NCBI GenBank assembly: GCA_900169235.1
Contig: FWCC01000509.1
Location: 1-46,552, forward strand
Source of the DNA: Zarea fungicola
Lineage: Eukaryota; Ascomycota; Sordariomycetes; Hypocreales; Cordycipitaceae
Reading direction: 5' to 3'
Length of the DNA: 46,552 bases
Below are positions 22,145 to 32,933 of the stretch, piece by piece (position 1 is the first letter of the stretch; the number at the start of each line of letters is the position of its first letter). Under the pieces are notes generated by a model, which saw only the letters and a list, made by a program, of their open reading frames with translations, was not told the DNA's origin and ran no database searches. The translations under genes and the position numbers were made by a program.

Positions 22145-23546
22145 GCCAACACTTTCATGGCTGGAAGCTCACACCCTTGCTATAACATTAAGCACCAAGG
22201 CTCAACGGTCTACTTTACTTGTTGAGCTACAAAACGGCCCAACGCGCAGCCAATGGTAGCGATCATCTAACCAATTCCGGAACGACGAAAGAAACAAGTT
22301 TAGCCATGAGCGCTTTAATTTTATTTTACCGGAGGGATGATGTGCTAAGTAGAACATATCTACGCCTGCCACGCAACATTAACTGCCCGAACGGTATTGA
22401 ATGCCCCTGTCTTTGGCCACTGGCCGACCAATATAGGCTGTCATTACGCACGGGCAATTACAAGCTGTTGAGTTCCTCAAGTAGTTCCACAAACTACCGA
22501 AAATTCAAAACAAGTACAGATGTAGCCTTTGGGTCATACTACTTTTGCTACATAGGACTATACAAGTAATTCGATTGAGTCTCGGCATTTAGTCTGTGGT
22601 TTGCCAAGCTGCCGGATGAGTTAGCTGTTACATAAGCTGTGTGGGATGCCGATACCACCTCCGCTGGAGGAGCGAAAAAGAGCGGGACTATCCTTTGTCG
22701 GAAGGTAAGCCCCAGCTCAGCTAGCGGCCGTTTTGGTTGCTCCTGTTCCAGTACAGATTAATTGCAAAAAATTGATCCAACCACACCTATAACGTGCACC
22801 TTTAGCGGACGGATATGTTCACGGGTGCAATTTGTAACTCATTTGTATCCGCAGCTTATCCGGAGTGGCGAAGCGTTGCAACACTAGTTGAATTGTTGGT
22901 TTGGGGTCAGTGCCACGGAAAAGGGATTAAGCTTCCCCGTATAGTGGAAGCACGTCTCCATTGGTTCCGGCAGATTCAACCAGCTTCTACACTGTCAACC
23001 CTGGTTACGGAATGTTTTATTCCGAAACATTGCCCATCGTAACAGGTTTGATAATGGACGTAAGAACTAGCGGGATTTACTCGAACACCCTCGCCTCGCC
23101 AACCGGGCAAGTCGCCTAAACCCGTACAAATCCCCGTGGCTATGCACGTTTCCACAAAATGTTGGCAGTATACCCCATCTACTGGTTGGACCAATTTGGT
23201 GGTTAAATGCACACGCCACACACCAGCAGTCGTCATTGTGAGGCACACTACAAGCGTACTTGGCACCCAAAACTTGTTTTATTAGCTCGAGCGTACATGC
23301 AAGCAATCAGTAGCCATCATCAGAGCTCCATTATGAAAAATTGCATAATTGCTGACACACGAACCGACACGGTGTTGTGTTGCATCGTTCTCCAGCCTGG
23401 CACGCAGACGGCATAAGACTGGAGAGCAAACTCATAGGATTTAGCAAAAATAATCCTGGCCGTTGAACCCTGAATAGTCAACTAAAATAAACCGGCCTGG
23501 AAAGTGCCAGATTGTTCCAAAACGTCCATCAACAAAAGTTCACATT
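22145..23546. other. Spacer with relic fragments
   Basis: No intact gene is supported. The frame at 22219-22569 follows the bZIP gene on the same strand but lacks an ATG start and a match to a bZIP-associated domain. A relic of a C6 activator lies at 22572-22624. Cysteine-containing frames on the minus strand at 22976-23306 lack a signal peptide or supported splice joints. Confidence 0.45.
22572..22624 (-). pseudogene. Relic fragment of a Zn2Cys6 activator gene
   Basis: These 53 bases match 45831-45883, inside the intact Zn2Cys6 gene, at 48 of 53 positions in the same orientation. Read on the minus strand they give SGSLANHRLNAETQS, against SPGSVANHRLNAETQS in the intact gene. No similarity is apparent on either side, so only a small piece of a paralogue, or of a copied segment, survives. 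Confidence 0.65.
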
Positions 23547-23969
23547 CTAACAGTCGGCGCAGGAGAAAGTGACTCCGCCCCGTCCGACGTTGGTACGGCC
23601 CTATCATGTTGCGTAAGTGTTGGTTCAGTGAATACCCCCACGGCCACAATTTGCCGTAATTTGAACGTACATTATCAAAGCAGGGATCGCCGTTGTGGCA
23701 TAAGTGGTCACCATCACACTGTACATGCTCGTCAGTCATTGCCCAAGCAGTGTTTGTACATATAGAGTCTTGGTACGCACACAAATGAGCCCTACCGGGC
23801 GGCTGCCAATCTGGCACGCATAATTTTCCTATTTTCACATTTTTGTTAACCCAATGTAGTTATTGACTTTTCAAATCATATATACAATGCATTTTCCTTC
23901 TTCTCCAGCAAGTGCTTGGCCGGCGAGGAGAGCGACTCCAACAGCGAGTGAGGTAAGAGAAACACGCAT
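23547..23969 (-). CDS. Small secreted cysteine-rich protein (three exons)
   Basis: I assembled this gene by eye. Exon 1 (23969-23886) encodes a clear signal peptide, MRVSLTSLAVGVALLAGQ, then GEEGKC. Intron 1 (23885-23803, GTATAT..GGCAG) and intron 2 (23670-23601, GTACGT..GATAG) are removed. Exon 2 (23802-23671) carries the dense pattern 'HVQCDGDHLCHNGDPC'. Exon 3 (23600-23547) ends TFSCADC and stop. The product is 89 residues with eight cysteines in the roughly 68-residue mature part, typical of small secreted effector or antimicrobial-like fungal proteins. No family is recognised. The weakest point is the intron 1 acceptor: earlier AG sites exist, but they leave the cysteine-rich frame. Without splicing, exon 2 would be read without a start codon. 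Confidence 0.55.
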
Positions 23970-25045
23970 TTTTGTGTAGTGTTCAAGGTCAGCGTGAAAT
24001 TAAGACACGGTTAAAGATTTAAAAGACGGATAATTGAGGTCTGAAAAGGGGAATACCAGAATATTTATACAAGTAGAATGCGTGAATCGATTCCAAACTC
24101 AGCAGGTGACATTGGTTTCATTGAATTAAATTCACCGCATAAAGTCAAATTTGCACTGGTAGCGCCTCCTGAATTAAATTGTTGTCCATCCACTTCTGCT
24201 CTAGGCTGTTCTGGTTAACTTTGCGAGCAGTGCCTGACGATGAAATTGGCAAGGAATGACGAGTATTAATAGGAGAATTATATGCAGCAAATTATTACCT
24301 GCTAGGCATATCTTGACAGACAGCGGCTCAATTCTGAGTCCCGTTTCTGCGCTAACGGCTCCGACTAATAGCTAAGCAGTGATAGATAAAACAACAAACT
24401 GATCAACATAGCTCAGAAACAGCTTCAATAATGATAATTCAGTTATTAATATCCCATCAGTAATGCATTTTGCACTTATAATGGATTCAGTGCTTGGCTG
24501 TTCAATTAGAAATTCTGATGCAACTTCTTCCATAGCCGTTTTGCGCCTTGGCCTTCTTTTCGGCTTTGATACATATTGTACGAGAACACATATTCTCACA
24601 AAAATCAGCTGACGCCGTCAAATGGCCTCTCCTATGTAACAAAGATAACTGGTGATGAAATGGAATCATCAGTATTCCTGTGTACTGGTGCTGTCCAGCC
24701 AATTCTTGAATCTCTATATCTTTATTCGGCAGCTAGCGCAGCATCGCTATTTAATTGCTGGTTCGGCTGAACATTCTGGATGTCACATTGTACGTACCGT
24801 GACGGTAGCTCTCAGTCGGTATGCAGTTTTTACATGTTGCATTACTATGGAAGCTATCGAGAAGAATTTCCCTCCCTATATAGGACTAACATTCACTCTT
24901 CGCATCCATGGCAGGCTATCGTCGGCCAACCCGACGGAGGCCTGCATCCTAGGCATCGAAAGCTTCATAATTTGATGAATAACCACATCGGTAGCCACAA
25001 CTATAATCACGTTCTTTGTAGCTCACATCCGAAACCCAGAGACCG
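23970..25045. other. 1.1-kb spacer
   Basis: Upstream region of the small secreted protein gene and 3' flank of the secreted hydrolase gene. No coding region is supported; the frames at 24372-24975 have no domain or ATG-led signal. Confidence 0.5.
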
Positions 25046-26032
25046 TCAGTAGTTTCCGAATACTTGGAACCTGTGGAAGAAGGAGTCCATGCGCTCAGCA
25101 AACTCATGCTCGTTGGTCTCAATGGCAAAATGGCCTTCATTCAGAAGAATTACCTCGAGCTTATTCACATCACGTCGAAAGGCCTCGGCACCTGGAGCGA
25201 CAAAGATGTTATCATTCTTCCCCCAGATAGCCAATACTGGGACCTTGGAGGTGCGGAAATACTTCTGGAATTCGGCGTACAAAGGCAAATTTGTGCGGTA
25301 GTCGTACAGCATGTCGAGCTGAATCTCTTTGTTACCAGCGCGATCCATGAGAGCTTGATCCAAGTAATATGTAGCGGGATCAATCTTGTCCGGTTTGCTG
25401 GAGCCATTGACGTACTGCCACTTTGTCGTATCTAGCTCGAGGGCCCCTCGGAGGTTGTCGCGGTCGACCTGGGCACCAGTTGCCCAATATTGGCGAATAG
25501 GAGCCCAAAAGGCAGCTCCAAAGCCCTCGTCATAGGCATTTCCGTTCTGGCTGACAATGCCGAGAATCTTCTCTGGGTGCTTTAGCGCCATGCGTAGACC
25601 CATAGGCGCGCCATAGTCGTGGATGTAGATAGCGAATTTGTCTAAATTCAGGGCAGCGGTGAAGGCATCAACGACTTCAGCAGTGTTGGCAAAGCTGTAT
25701 ACGTAGTTTGGTGAAGGAACAGTAAATCCATAGCCGGGATAGTCAGGAGCAATGACACGGTAACCCTTGGCGGCAAGCAATGGCATCAAGTTGCGAAACT
25801 GATGGGACGATGATGGGAATCCATGGAGGAGAAGAATGGTCTTTGCGTGCCGTTCAGCAGGTCCAGCCTCTCTGTAAAACACCTTGGTGTCATTGAGCTG
25901 AACGAAAGAGTTCTTTACCACTGGCACATCTTGATGACGGAAGGAAAGCTCTGTCAAGTTATCGCCGCCGCCATTGGTAGGAATTGCAACAGAAAGTGCA
26001 GTTGAGAGTATCAATAAGAGTAGGCCGCGCAT
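25046..26032 (-). CDS. Secreted epoxide hydrolase/dehalogenase-like alpha/beta-hydrolase
   Basis: A single exon of 328 residues from the ATG at 26032. Residues 1 to about 17 form a signal peptide (MRGLLLLILSTALSVA). The fold shows HGFP at 70-73 (oxyanion region), DYPGYG near 97-102, and the nucleophile elbow IHDYGAPMG with Asp139 instead of serine. It then shows an acid in GKNDNIF (Asp274) and the catalytic histidine in NEGHFAIE (His301). An aspartate nucleophile defines epoxide hydrolases, haloalkane dehalogenases and fluoroacetate dehalogenases, which act through an alkyl-enzyme ester. This protein should therefore hydrolyse an epoxide or a carbon-halogen bond rather than an ester. Secretion suggests an environmental or wall-side substrate. 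The cap domain between 150 and 255 is rich in tyrosine and tryptophan. Confidence 0.88.
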   Translation of the reverse strand: MRGLLLLILSTALSVAIPTNGGGDNLTELSFRHQDVPVVKNSFVQLNDTKVFYREAGPAERHAKTILLLHGFPSSSHQFRNLMPLLAAKGYRVIAPDYPGYGFTVPSPNYVYSFANTAEVVDAFTAALNLDKFAIYIHDYGAPMGLRMALKHPEKILGIVSQNGNAYDEGFGAAFWAPIRQYWATGAQVDRDNLRGALELDTTKWQYVNGSSKPDKIDPATYYLDQALMDRAGNKEIQLDMLYDYRTNLPLYAEFQKYFRTSKVPVLAIWGKNDNIFVAPGAEAFRRDVNKLEVILLNEGHFAIETNEHEFAERMDSFFHRFQVFGNY

Positions 26033-26073
26033 AATGTATTATGTACAAGACAATATCAGTTTGGAGGCTGAAT

Positions 26074-26081
26074 GATTCAAT
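26074..26081 (-). other. 5' flank of the secreted hydrolase gene
   Basis: This short interval lies in the 5' flank of the hydrolase gene that starts at 26032. It holds no distinct motif of its own; the TATA-like element of this promoter is at 26174-26181, listed next. Confidence 0.1.
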
Positions 26082-26173
26082 TGAAATCGGAATGAAGGCT
26101 GAGAAGCTGTACCAAATTGACGACTGTCGAGCCTACTTGAGCCTAGGAACAAGCATTGTCGTATGGATGAGTC

Positions 26174-26181
26174 TTTATATA
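26174..26181 (-). promoter_or_regulatory. TATA-like element upstream of the secreted hydrolase
   Basis: The minus strand reads TATATAAA here, about 140 bp upstream of the ATG at 26032, a plausible core promoter position. Use is inferred from position only. Confidence 0.35.
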
Positions 26182-27671
26182 GATATTTCAATGTCTTTAT
26201 TATCCGTCACTGCAAAGTGATTGTGATGACACGGTGCCGACGAATTGATTGCGCTGATCAGCCGCGTACGTAACCATCCCAACAATATCGGATTCCGACC
26301 TGATTCTGAATAATCAGCTAGATTAATTACTCAATGTATTACTCCACTCTGAGAGAACTAGTTGAGGCAATGTTGGGGACCTTTGGCAAGTACTGCCATG
26401 TCCGAGACCGGTATGCAACCTCCAATAGGCAGAGTAGTGCTTACTGATGGTATACTGACGTGTTTCGGGGTAGATGGCAAGCCGTTGTGCCAAGGAATCC
26501 GGCTTTGCTGCAGCCCAAGAAAACTATAGCGTCTTTCTTGACGGATTATGCATCATTTATAAGCGCCCCTGTTCTTGCAAAGGATGTGGTAAGGGGCCAC
26601 TTTCACGTCCGAATAGAGTCCATAAATGTAGCTAAATTAGCCTATGGTATGTATCTTGGGCACCAGTACTCTAGGACTGAGCGGATCAGCCCTCTACTAA
26701 TTATATGATTGCTAATAACTGCGGGATGTTTACCATCATTGGCAGCCACGACAGCCAATATAGGTTAGCCATTGGATCGTAAAATTGCAAAAGGCAAATG
26801 TGGGGAATTAACCGCTTCACTTATTCTGTAGAAACCGCTAATGCAGTAGTAGGCAACAAAAAAATCTTGTCGTTGTCGGCAAGAGCCTCGGGAGTGTCTC
26901 TATATGAGAAGCGGCCATAATTTTGCTAGCTACTAACCTACTCCATCTAGTTAAATGGTTTTTTTGCAGGCTAGACCCGAAGGAGACTTGGCTTGAAGAC
27001 CTCGTTGCGCCGTTATGATGGATCAGACGGCGACATGGGGTCGCGATACCCATGCTTAACAGTTGCCTATTCAACCAACTTGGATTGCTACTGCTCTAGC
27101 ATCCAACGAAGCCAAAATCAAGTGGAATCTGTAAGCAGCCATCGAAAGCAGGCAAGTCATAAACATTTTTTCGTGTTTTCGCGATTTATACATAAAGCAA
27201 AACGCACGCTTCCTGTCCGCCGTAGAAGCAGCTCCAGCACGCGCTGCTAAAACAACGGTGATGACTTAATTCACTTTATGAAGCAAGCGCTCAACTTCTT
27301 CTACACTCTTCATTTATTAGTTCATAGATTCCTCAAAACAAATCTCAACTGTCTGAAACTGGCAGAAGATTAAACCTATGTTTCGATTCCTGCATTCTAT
27401 AAGTCGGCTAAAAACACCGGTAACTTACCCAATGTTGTCTAGTCATCGTCTCAAAACGGCATTTAGTGGCATAATCGGTCGAAACGGCCCAGATAGTTGT
27501 GAAGAAATCGAAGTTGTAGGAAGAGTGGACTGTAACAAGCAGACAGCACCTTCAGAAGTCGCATACGAGATCTTAAACTGCCATTCTCATGGCTCAACCT
27601 CCAAGCTAACTAATTCAGCGTACAAAAGGGTTCAATTAGACGCAGGGGCGGTATCGTGCGAACCGCTGCGC
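26182..27671. other. 1.5-kb spacer
   Basis: No gene is supported. The plus-strand frame 27378-27749 has an ATG but no domain, and its end overlaps the 3' end of the sulfotransferase gene. Confidence 0.45.
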
Positions 27672-28484
27672 TCACGAATTAAACCAGAACCACACAGCAA
27701 TAGCACAAATGCCGACCACCAGAGACGACATTTTCCTGGCCGAGCGTAACAGAACCATTAATTCGCCTTGCCGCTGGCTTTCCTTTCGCGCTGCGCCATC
27801 ATTAAGGCGTGGGAAGGGCTTACTTGGAACCTCCTTGCCCAAAAATTCACACAATGGCTGCCAAGCATCTCCTATAGTATATTCTAACCGTCGATGCGGA
27901 GGAACCAATGTCCTGATTGTTCTGTAGTATTCATCATAGGTTTGGCGGGCATGTGCGCGAATTTCAGCCATATTCGTTGCATTAAAAAGGCCATAATTCA
28001 GCTTCATCATCGCGTCGGCAGCTCGCGATCGCAAAACGTATCTGATAAGTACGACAAATATTTGCGCGCTCGGTGAAAAAATCTTGTCTAGCACACCAGT
28101 TTGGTAGCTATGCCACCAGCTATCAAAGTCACGCTGAACAACGACAACTTTGGCATCAGGATAAGCTTCAATAAGCTGGACAACAAATGGAGACGCCAAA
28201 TCTGTAACGATGTCATATTCTCTTCCCCAGAGATTGTCCCAGTCGCTGCGTGTGAATTTTGATCGAGGTCTGGCGTCGGGAACATTGGGCCAGGTTGCTT
28301 CCGCGGCCTGCTCAATGCTGACCCATGGGTTGCCAAGAACGTCTTCCGTGCCGTGATGTGTCTTGTAACCGAGAATTCGATATGCTTCTGTGAATGACCG
28401 AGTTGCCATACGGAATAAGCCAACATGAATGACTATAAGGCCTTCTTCTCCGGAGCCGCTTGAGCCGACTCCATGCTGCTGCAT
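27672..28484 (-). CDS. Sulfotransferase-family P-loop protein (fungal type)
   Basis: A single exon of 270 residues from the ATG at 28484. The N-terminal motif 'VIHVGLFRMATRSFTEAYRI' is a phosphosulfate-binding-loop-like P-loop. It is followed by the conserved stretches 'EQAAEATWPNVPDARPRSKF', 'YDIVTDLASPFVVQLIEAYP' and 'AKVVVVQRDFDSWWHSYQ' that mark the fungal sulfotransferase_4-type family. The C-terminal end 'SLVVGICAIAVWFWF' is a single membrane segment, so the protein is probably tail-anchored. Members are usually annotated as P-loop NTP hydrolases or sulfotransferases, and the true acceptor is unknown for most. Sulfation with PAPS is inferred from the family only. Confidence 0.82.
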   Translation of the reverse strand: MQQHGVGSSGSGEEGLIVIHVGLFRMATRSFTEAYRILGYKTHHGTEDVLGNPWVSIEQAAEATWPNVPDARPRSKFTRSDWDNLWGREYDIVTDLASPFVVQLIEAYPDAKVVVVQRDFDSWWHSYQTGVLDKIFSPSAQIFVVLIRYVLRSRAADAMMKLNYGLFNATNMAEIRAHARQTYDEYYRTIRTLVPPHRRLEYTIGDAWQPLCEFLGKEVPSKPFPRLNDGAARKESQRQGELMVLLRSARKMSSLVVGICAIAVWFWFNS

Positions 28485-28867
28485 GTCGATTAAAGAACTA
28501 TGCCGGCAAGTAAGTCGAGCATATACGGGTTAATTTAACCATGGAGAAAATTTGGTGCTGTAAATTATATTTATAATTTTGTATGAGTCGTTTCAACGTG
28601 CCTGTGCTAAATCCATTAAGGTTTTAAAAATACCAAATTTGACACAAGCCAGTGAGTGACCTCGCGGAGTGGCGTCAATCTTGTGCGGAACTGATTCCTG
28701 AAGTCAGCACTAGAGCATTTCTAGCCATTTCGCTATGAGGTAGAGTTTAACACGGTTGAAAGTCGACTCATGGGTGGGTTTCAGACGATAAATATTTCAA
28801 CAAGCTAGGTCCTCTAAATGATTCCACCCAGGACTGCCAAGGATGGCACTTGGTGGTTGAAGTGGTG

Positions 28868-29176
28868 TGTCAGGCCTCATGACCCTCTAGTTATAACATT
28901 CTAGGAGCAATAGATAACTAGGGGCTTCCTGACATAACAAGCCCCTGCAAAGCAGGCTTATAGTCACTAACATCCTTACTGCTAATAGGTATAGTAAGAG
29001 TGGTTAGGTAATTTTAATTTACTATCTTGATAACGACCAAGCCCTGGTATTAAAGCCTTGTAGCTGCTGTAAGTGGTGCCCTGCAATATGTAATGGTAAT
29101 ATCTTAGACGAATGGAATAAGCGTGGCCTCTATATTGGCAACATGCTTCCTTATGGATATAAGCCTTAATTTTCAT
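28868..29176 (-). mobile_element. Possible retroelement remnant
   Basis: On the minus strand a 64-codon ATG-led frame (29176-28982) is followed by a purine-rich AGTAAGGA. A segment then begins TGTTAG (28972) and ends CCTGACA (28868), the TG..CA boundaries expected of a short solo LTR of about 105 bp. It encloses a hairpin CCTGC-AAA-GCAGG at 28944-28956. No polymerase motif or second LTR is visible, so this is tentative. Confidence 0.2.
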
Positions 29177-31040
29177 CTTGATGCAGATTTGCGTTCAGAT
29201 GCAGGGGCACTGCTAACTGTCAAATATTACGAGCCGTCTATCCATACAAGATATTTATTCGGAACGACCACTGTATAGGGGTACATCAATGACATCTATG
29301 AATTTGTACTGGCGATGATTCGTTAACAGCTTAGAGCATATGGTATTGAATATTCTACCTAGCCTGAACATTTTCTACAGCTCGGCCTTGGCTGAATTGT
29401 GGGCAGAGAGAGGGGCCTTGCATGAAAAACGGCTATCATGTGGTAAAATGACTCGAGCGGCCCTAAAGGCGCCCCTGGTTTTGAGCATAGGGCTCTTGAT
29501 TTTGTAGCTTCGACGGACATATATCCTATCGGACGCGGAAGTGTTTCGAGCCGAGACTGTGACTGACTTTTCCGTTACGTAGTCATGAATCAGCCGATCA
29601 AGCCACTGTCAAAGTTTGACTAAATTAGAGGTCTGGCTAGCGGATCTCACCGCCAAACGAATCATTGACACCGGGTGAGTGTGATGCGATGTGAGCGATG
29701 CAAGGCTCAGCTGTCACTCGCAAACTATTGCCTGAGAAGACGCTATGGAGAAGGGTGCCCACTTGCTCCATTTACTCATTTCCTCAAACGCACTTAAATC
29801 TCGAGAGCGCACTACTGAAGCGCAATGATTCTTTTTTGTGGGATCGGCATCCCACCTGCTGCTTGGCACCAATTATTAATATCAGTATTCTTTGAGGAGT
29901 GCCAACTGTTGGATTTATGATCCCCACTTAGCAAGTTGGACCTGCCTTGAGGCTAAACCGTGATTGCTTTTCCAATAGTCTGACTGCATTAAGGACATGT
30001 TGTGTTGGTGCACCTCTTAATTGGCTGTATTACGAATGGTCGTCGGCTAATGGCAAAAGGTTGGAGCATTGTGCCACTGTTCCGATAACTACAGGCATAA
30101 TTAAGGGGTACCGTCTGTCTACTTTCCAGGCTGCCTGTTGTTCCACCGCAAACGCTAAAATAGTATCAGTTTCTTGGAGGAATTTTCTACACGTTATGAG
30201 GCGGTTATAGTTACCAGGATGTGTTACGTGGCCTGGCCATACTACAACCTTGCCCCCTGTACCTTAATATAGAAATTATATGCCGGCCAGCCGTCCTCCG
30301 TTCCATCGACGAAGCTAGCCAGGAACTGGTGAATGCTATTCTTAACCGTTGTCGATTGTGGATTTACATCTACGCGGCTTTGAGCTGCGCGTTGACTAGT
30401 GAACTAACAACGGGGTATTAGACAAGGAGGCGAAGTGACATCTTACCATTGGTACATACGCAGAGATTTCCACGTGCCTTATTGTCCAATATATAGTGCC
30501 ATAGTCAAACTGTTGTAATTCCGAGTCCGAAAAAAAAAATACAGTGGGTGGCAGCAGGTATTCAGCCCCGTCTCCCTTACTGTGGCAGTTTAAAGTGAAT
30601 CAAGTTTACCGGTTGATTAAAGTAGCGATCACTGCGTAGTAAAGAAAAGAACCATAAGTGTACAATAATAGTAAAATCGATAAAAGAAATAAGCCAGCTA
30701 GGAATTAATGACTCTATTTATAGACAAAACCCTGTATTTATCATATCTTTTTGTTGTTTAGTTCCCTCTCTATTGATTTTTCAGCAGTTATAGATAGCAT
30801 ATGTTTAGTCAATCTGCTGGAGACTATGCCATTGCGGCGGCCCAGTCTCAACAAGAAACGTTTGTAATAGTAGAGGAGCTAAATTTGCACGAAGCTCGAC
30901 GACTAAGGCTGGCCGTGTTGCTGGCGTGATGTGGCCATACCACTTGAATTTCGATTACGTCGGCGTCTTTGAAGCAAACACGTAGCTGCTGACCAGCAAT
31001 CCCCACTGTGCAGGTGTGTTTATGGCGTTGAGCACCTCTG

Positions 31041-31118
31041 TATAAATTATAGACGCGGGTCCTTCAAGAATCTCTTCCGCCTCTTCCTTTGCCTCTTCCT
31101 TTGCCTCTTCCTTCCTTC
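31041..31118 (+). promoter_or_regulatory. Peroxiredoxin promoter: TATA-like element and CT-rich 12-bp repeats
   Basis: TATAAATTA at 31041-31049 is followed by CTCTTCCTTTGC repeated exactly at 31081-31092 and 31093-31104, with partial copies on both sides. Long CT-rich leaders just ahead of the start codon are typical of strongly expressed fungal housekeeping genes. Confidence 0.55.
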
Positions 31119-31183
31119 AACCTGATCCCAAACAAACAATCTCATCATATTCCTTTTTAGAACAGAAACCATAAACATAAACA

Positions 31184-32012
31184 ATGGCTGCTCCTGCTCC
31201 TCTTCGCCTCGGCTCCAAGGCCCCTAACTTTGAGGCTGAGACCACCAAGGGCAAGATTGACTTCCATGAGTTCATTGGCGATAACTGGGTTATCCTATTC
31301 TCCCACCCTGAGGATTTCACCCCCGTCTGCACTACCGAGCTTGGTGCCTTTGCCAAGCTCGAGCCTGAGTTCACTAAGCGCGGCGTCAAGCTGATTGGCC
31401 TCTCTGCCAATACCGTTGAGTCGCACGATGGCTGGATCAAGGACATTGACGAGGTCACTGGCGGCAACGTCAATTTCCCCATCATTGGCGATAAGCAGCG
31501 TCAGGTTGCTCTCGCCTACGATATGTGAGTATTGATTGCAGATATCCATTTTATTCTTCAATTTCAGGACATGGAATCATGGATGTTCCGCCTTCCTGTG
31601 AGCTCTTGTGTTAAGCGGATAACATGGTGCTGAGAAAGAATTATACACTCCTTGTACTCAGAGCCAATACTAACAAAGGCCTCACAGGATCGACCACCAG
31701 GACGCCACTAACGTTGACTCTAAGGGCATGGCGTTAACCATCCGCTCTGTCTTCTTTATTGACCCTAAGAAGACTATCCGCACCATCCTCGCCTACCCTG
31801 CCTCCACTGGACGCAACGCCGCCGAGGTCCTCCGCGTTATCGACTCCCTACAGCTCGGCGACAAGTACCGAATCACAACCCCCATCGACTGGGTTCCCGG
31901 TGACGACGTCATTGTTGCCCCTCCCGTATCCAACGAGGAGGCTAAGAAGCTCTTCCCCAGCTTGCGCATTGTCAAGCCTTACCTCCGCTTCACCAGCATC
32001 CCGAAGGCTTGA
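31184..32012 (+). CDS. 1-Cys peroxiredoxin (Prx6/Prx1 type)
   Basis: Exons 31184-31524 and 31688-32012 flank a 163-nt intron (GTGAGT..TCACAG) and encode 221 residues. The peroxidatic cysteine is Cys49 in FTPVCTTE, and the arginine needed for activation lies in ALTIRSVFFIDP. The long C-terminal domain 'TPIDWVPGDDVIVAPPVSNE' with 'PYLRFTS' near the end identifies the 1-Cys Prx6-like branch rather than typical 2-Cys enzymes. These reduce H2O2, alkyl hydroperoxides and peroxynitrite. The yeast orthologue is mitochondrial, but here the N-terminus (MAAPAPLRLG) is not a presequence, so the cytosol is more likely. The promoter and codon choice (many C-ending codons) suggest high expression, unlike the surrounding accessory genes. 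Confidence 0.95.
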
Positions 32013-32803
32013 TTGTGCTCCTTACGCAGCGTTCATCTAGTTGAGCTTGCTCAAGCTTGAGCTTTCTACCACCAAGCCAACCCATGGTGGGCGGGAGTGA
32101 AAACTTGGCTGCAGGCGCCGAGCTCTGGCACAAGCTCGGGCAAGCCCGTCGGGTACAAAAAGTTTGTGGACATTGTCCCACCAGCCGACAATTCGCAGGG
32201 GGGGTATTAAACAAAAGTAACTGTCATACATGTAATTGAATAGCTATGAAAAGATTATCTAAATTTATTTAAATCATCATAAACTAGGATTCATTATTTT
32301 GTAGGAAGAGCTTTTGCATCTTTAGCTGCTCGCACCTGACGAGGCGAGGACTGCAGGAGGTGCTTTTGTCACGTTATGTGAGGCAGTGGGCTGTTCCTCA
32401 TACGCCGGCATGCACTTTATGGGCTTGTAGACACTAGTTAGAATTTATTAGTTTCTTTTACGGGGGTTAGATTAATGCATATTGATGAGGCTGGTCAGCA
32501 TGGCTAATGTCCATGTTGGACGCCGACAGGCGTATGTTAATTGAATCAAATTGAAGCAAAGCTATAGATGGGTATTCAAGTGGTATTTCAAGTAAGTGAG
32601 CTACATTATAAATGGATACCATGGAACTCAAAGATATTACTTGGACTGCTATCTCAGTCCATCAACTACGTCCTGGTAGACGCTGAACACACCTACCGAA
32701 CAAACCAAATTGGGTGAGGATGCTTGCTCAATTATTGAAATCGCAGGAATGGGCCTCTCCATGCCCACTTATTTGTGAGCCACGTCCGTATTGATTGACG
32801 TTG
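32013..32803. other. 0.8-kb spacer
   Basis: This stretch contains the 3' flank of the peroxiredoxin gene, with a 14-nt palindrome GCTCAAGCTTGAGC at 32049-32062. The rest is the distal promoter of the acetyltransferase gene. No coding region is supported. Confidence 0.5.
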
Positions 32804-32816
32804 CCAATTATAAATA
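32804..32816 (+). promoter_or_regulatory. CCAAT and TATA elements of the acetyltransferase gene
   Basis: CCAAT at 32804-32808 runs directly into TATAAATA at 32809-32816, about 118 bp upstream of the ATG at 32934. The spacing fits a core promoter. Confidence 0.45.
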
Positions 32817-32933
32817 GTTGGCGCTAAATTCCGAAGAGCAGGCTCTAATTTTATTCTCTCAACCATTGCTGAGTCCTTTGTAGTCTGTTTTGATTCCACA
32901 TTTTCAGTCTCTGCCTCTCCTGGCCATTCCACC

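Larger units (their letters stand above)
28485..31183. other. 2.7-kb gene-poor spacer
   Basis: No intact gene is supported. A possible retroelement remnant lies at 28868-29176 (separate entry). The frames at 29698-29895, 29947-30210 and 30221-30421 show no domain. The last 150 bp are the peroxiredoxin promoter. Confidence 0.5.

Noticed and set aside
22219..22569. Plus-strand frame of 116 codons after the bZIP gene, considered as a further bZIP exon
   Set aside because: It starts without ATG, has no plausible joint to the bZIP frame and does not match the C-terminal domain seen in related bZIP proteins.
22976..23306. Cysteine-rich minus-strand frames, considered as a second small secreted protein
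   Set aside because: No upstream signal-peptide exon or convincing donor/acceptor pair was found, and two frames compete over the same bases.
26074..26081. TATA element considered at this position for the secreted hydrolase
   Set aside because: No TATA motif is present here; the real candidate is at 26174-26181, so the feature entry for this site is given minimal confidence.
27378..27749. Plus-strand ATG-led frame of 123 codons
   Set aside because: No domain, signal or splice support, and its 3' part lies antisense over the end of the sulfotransferase gene.
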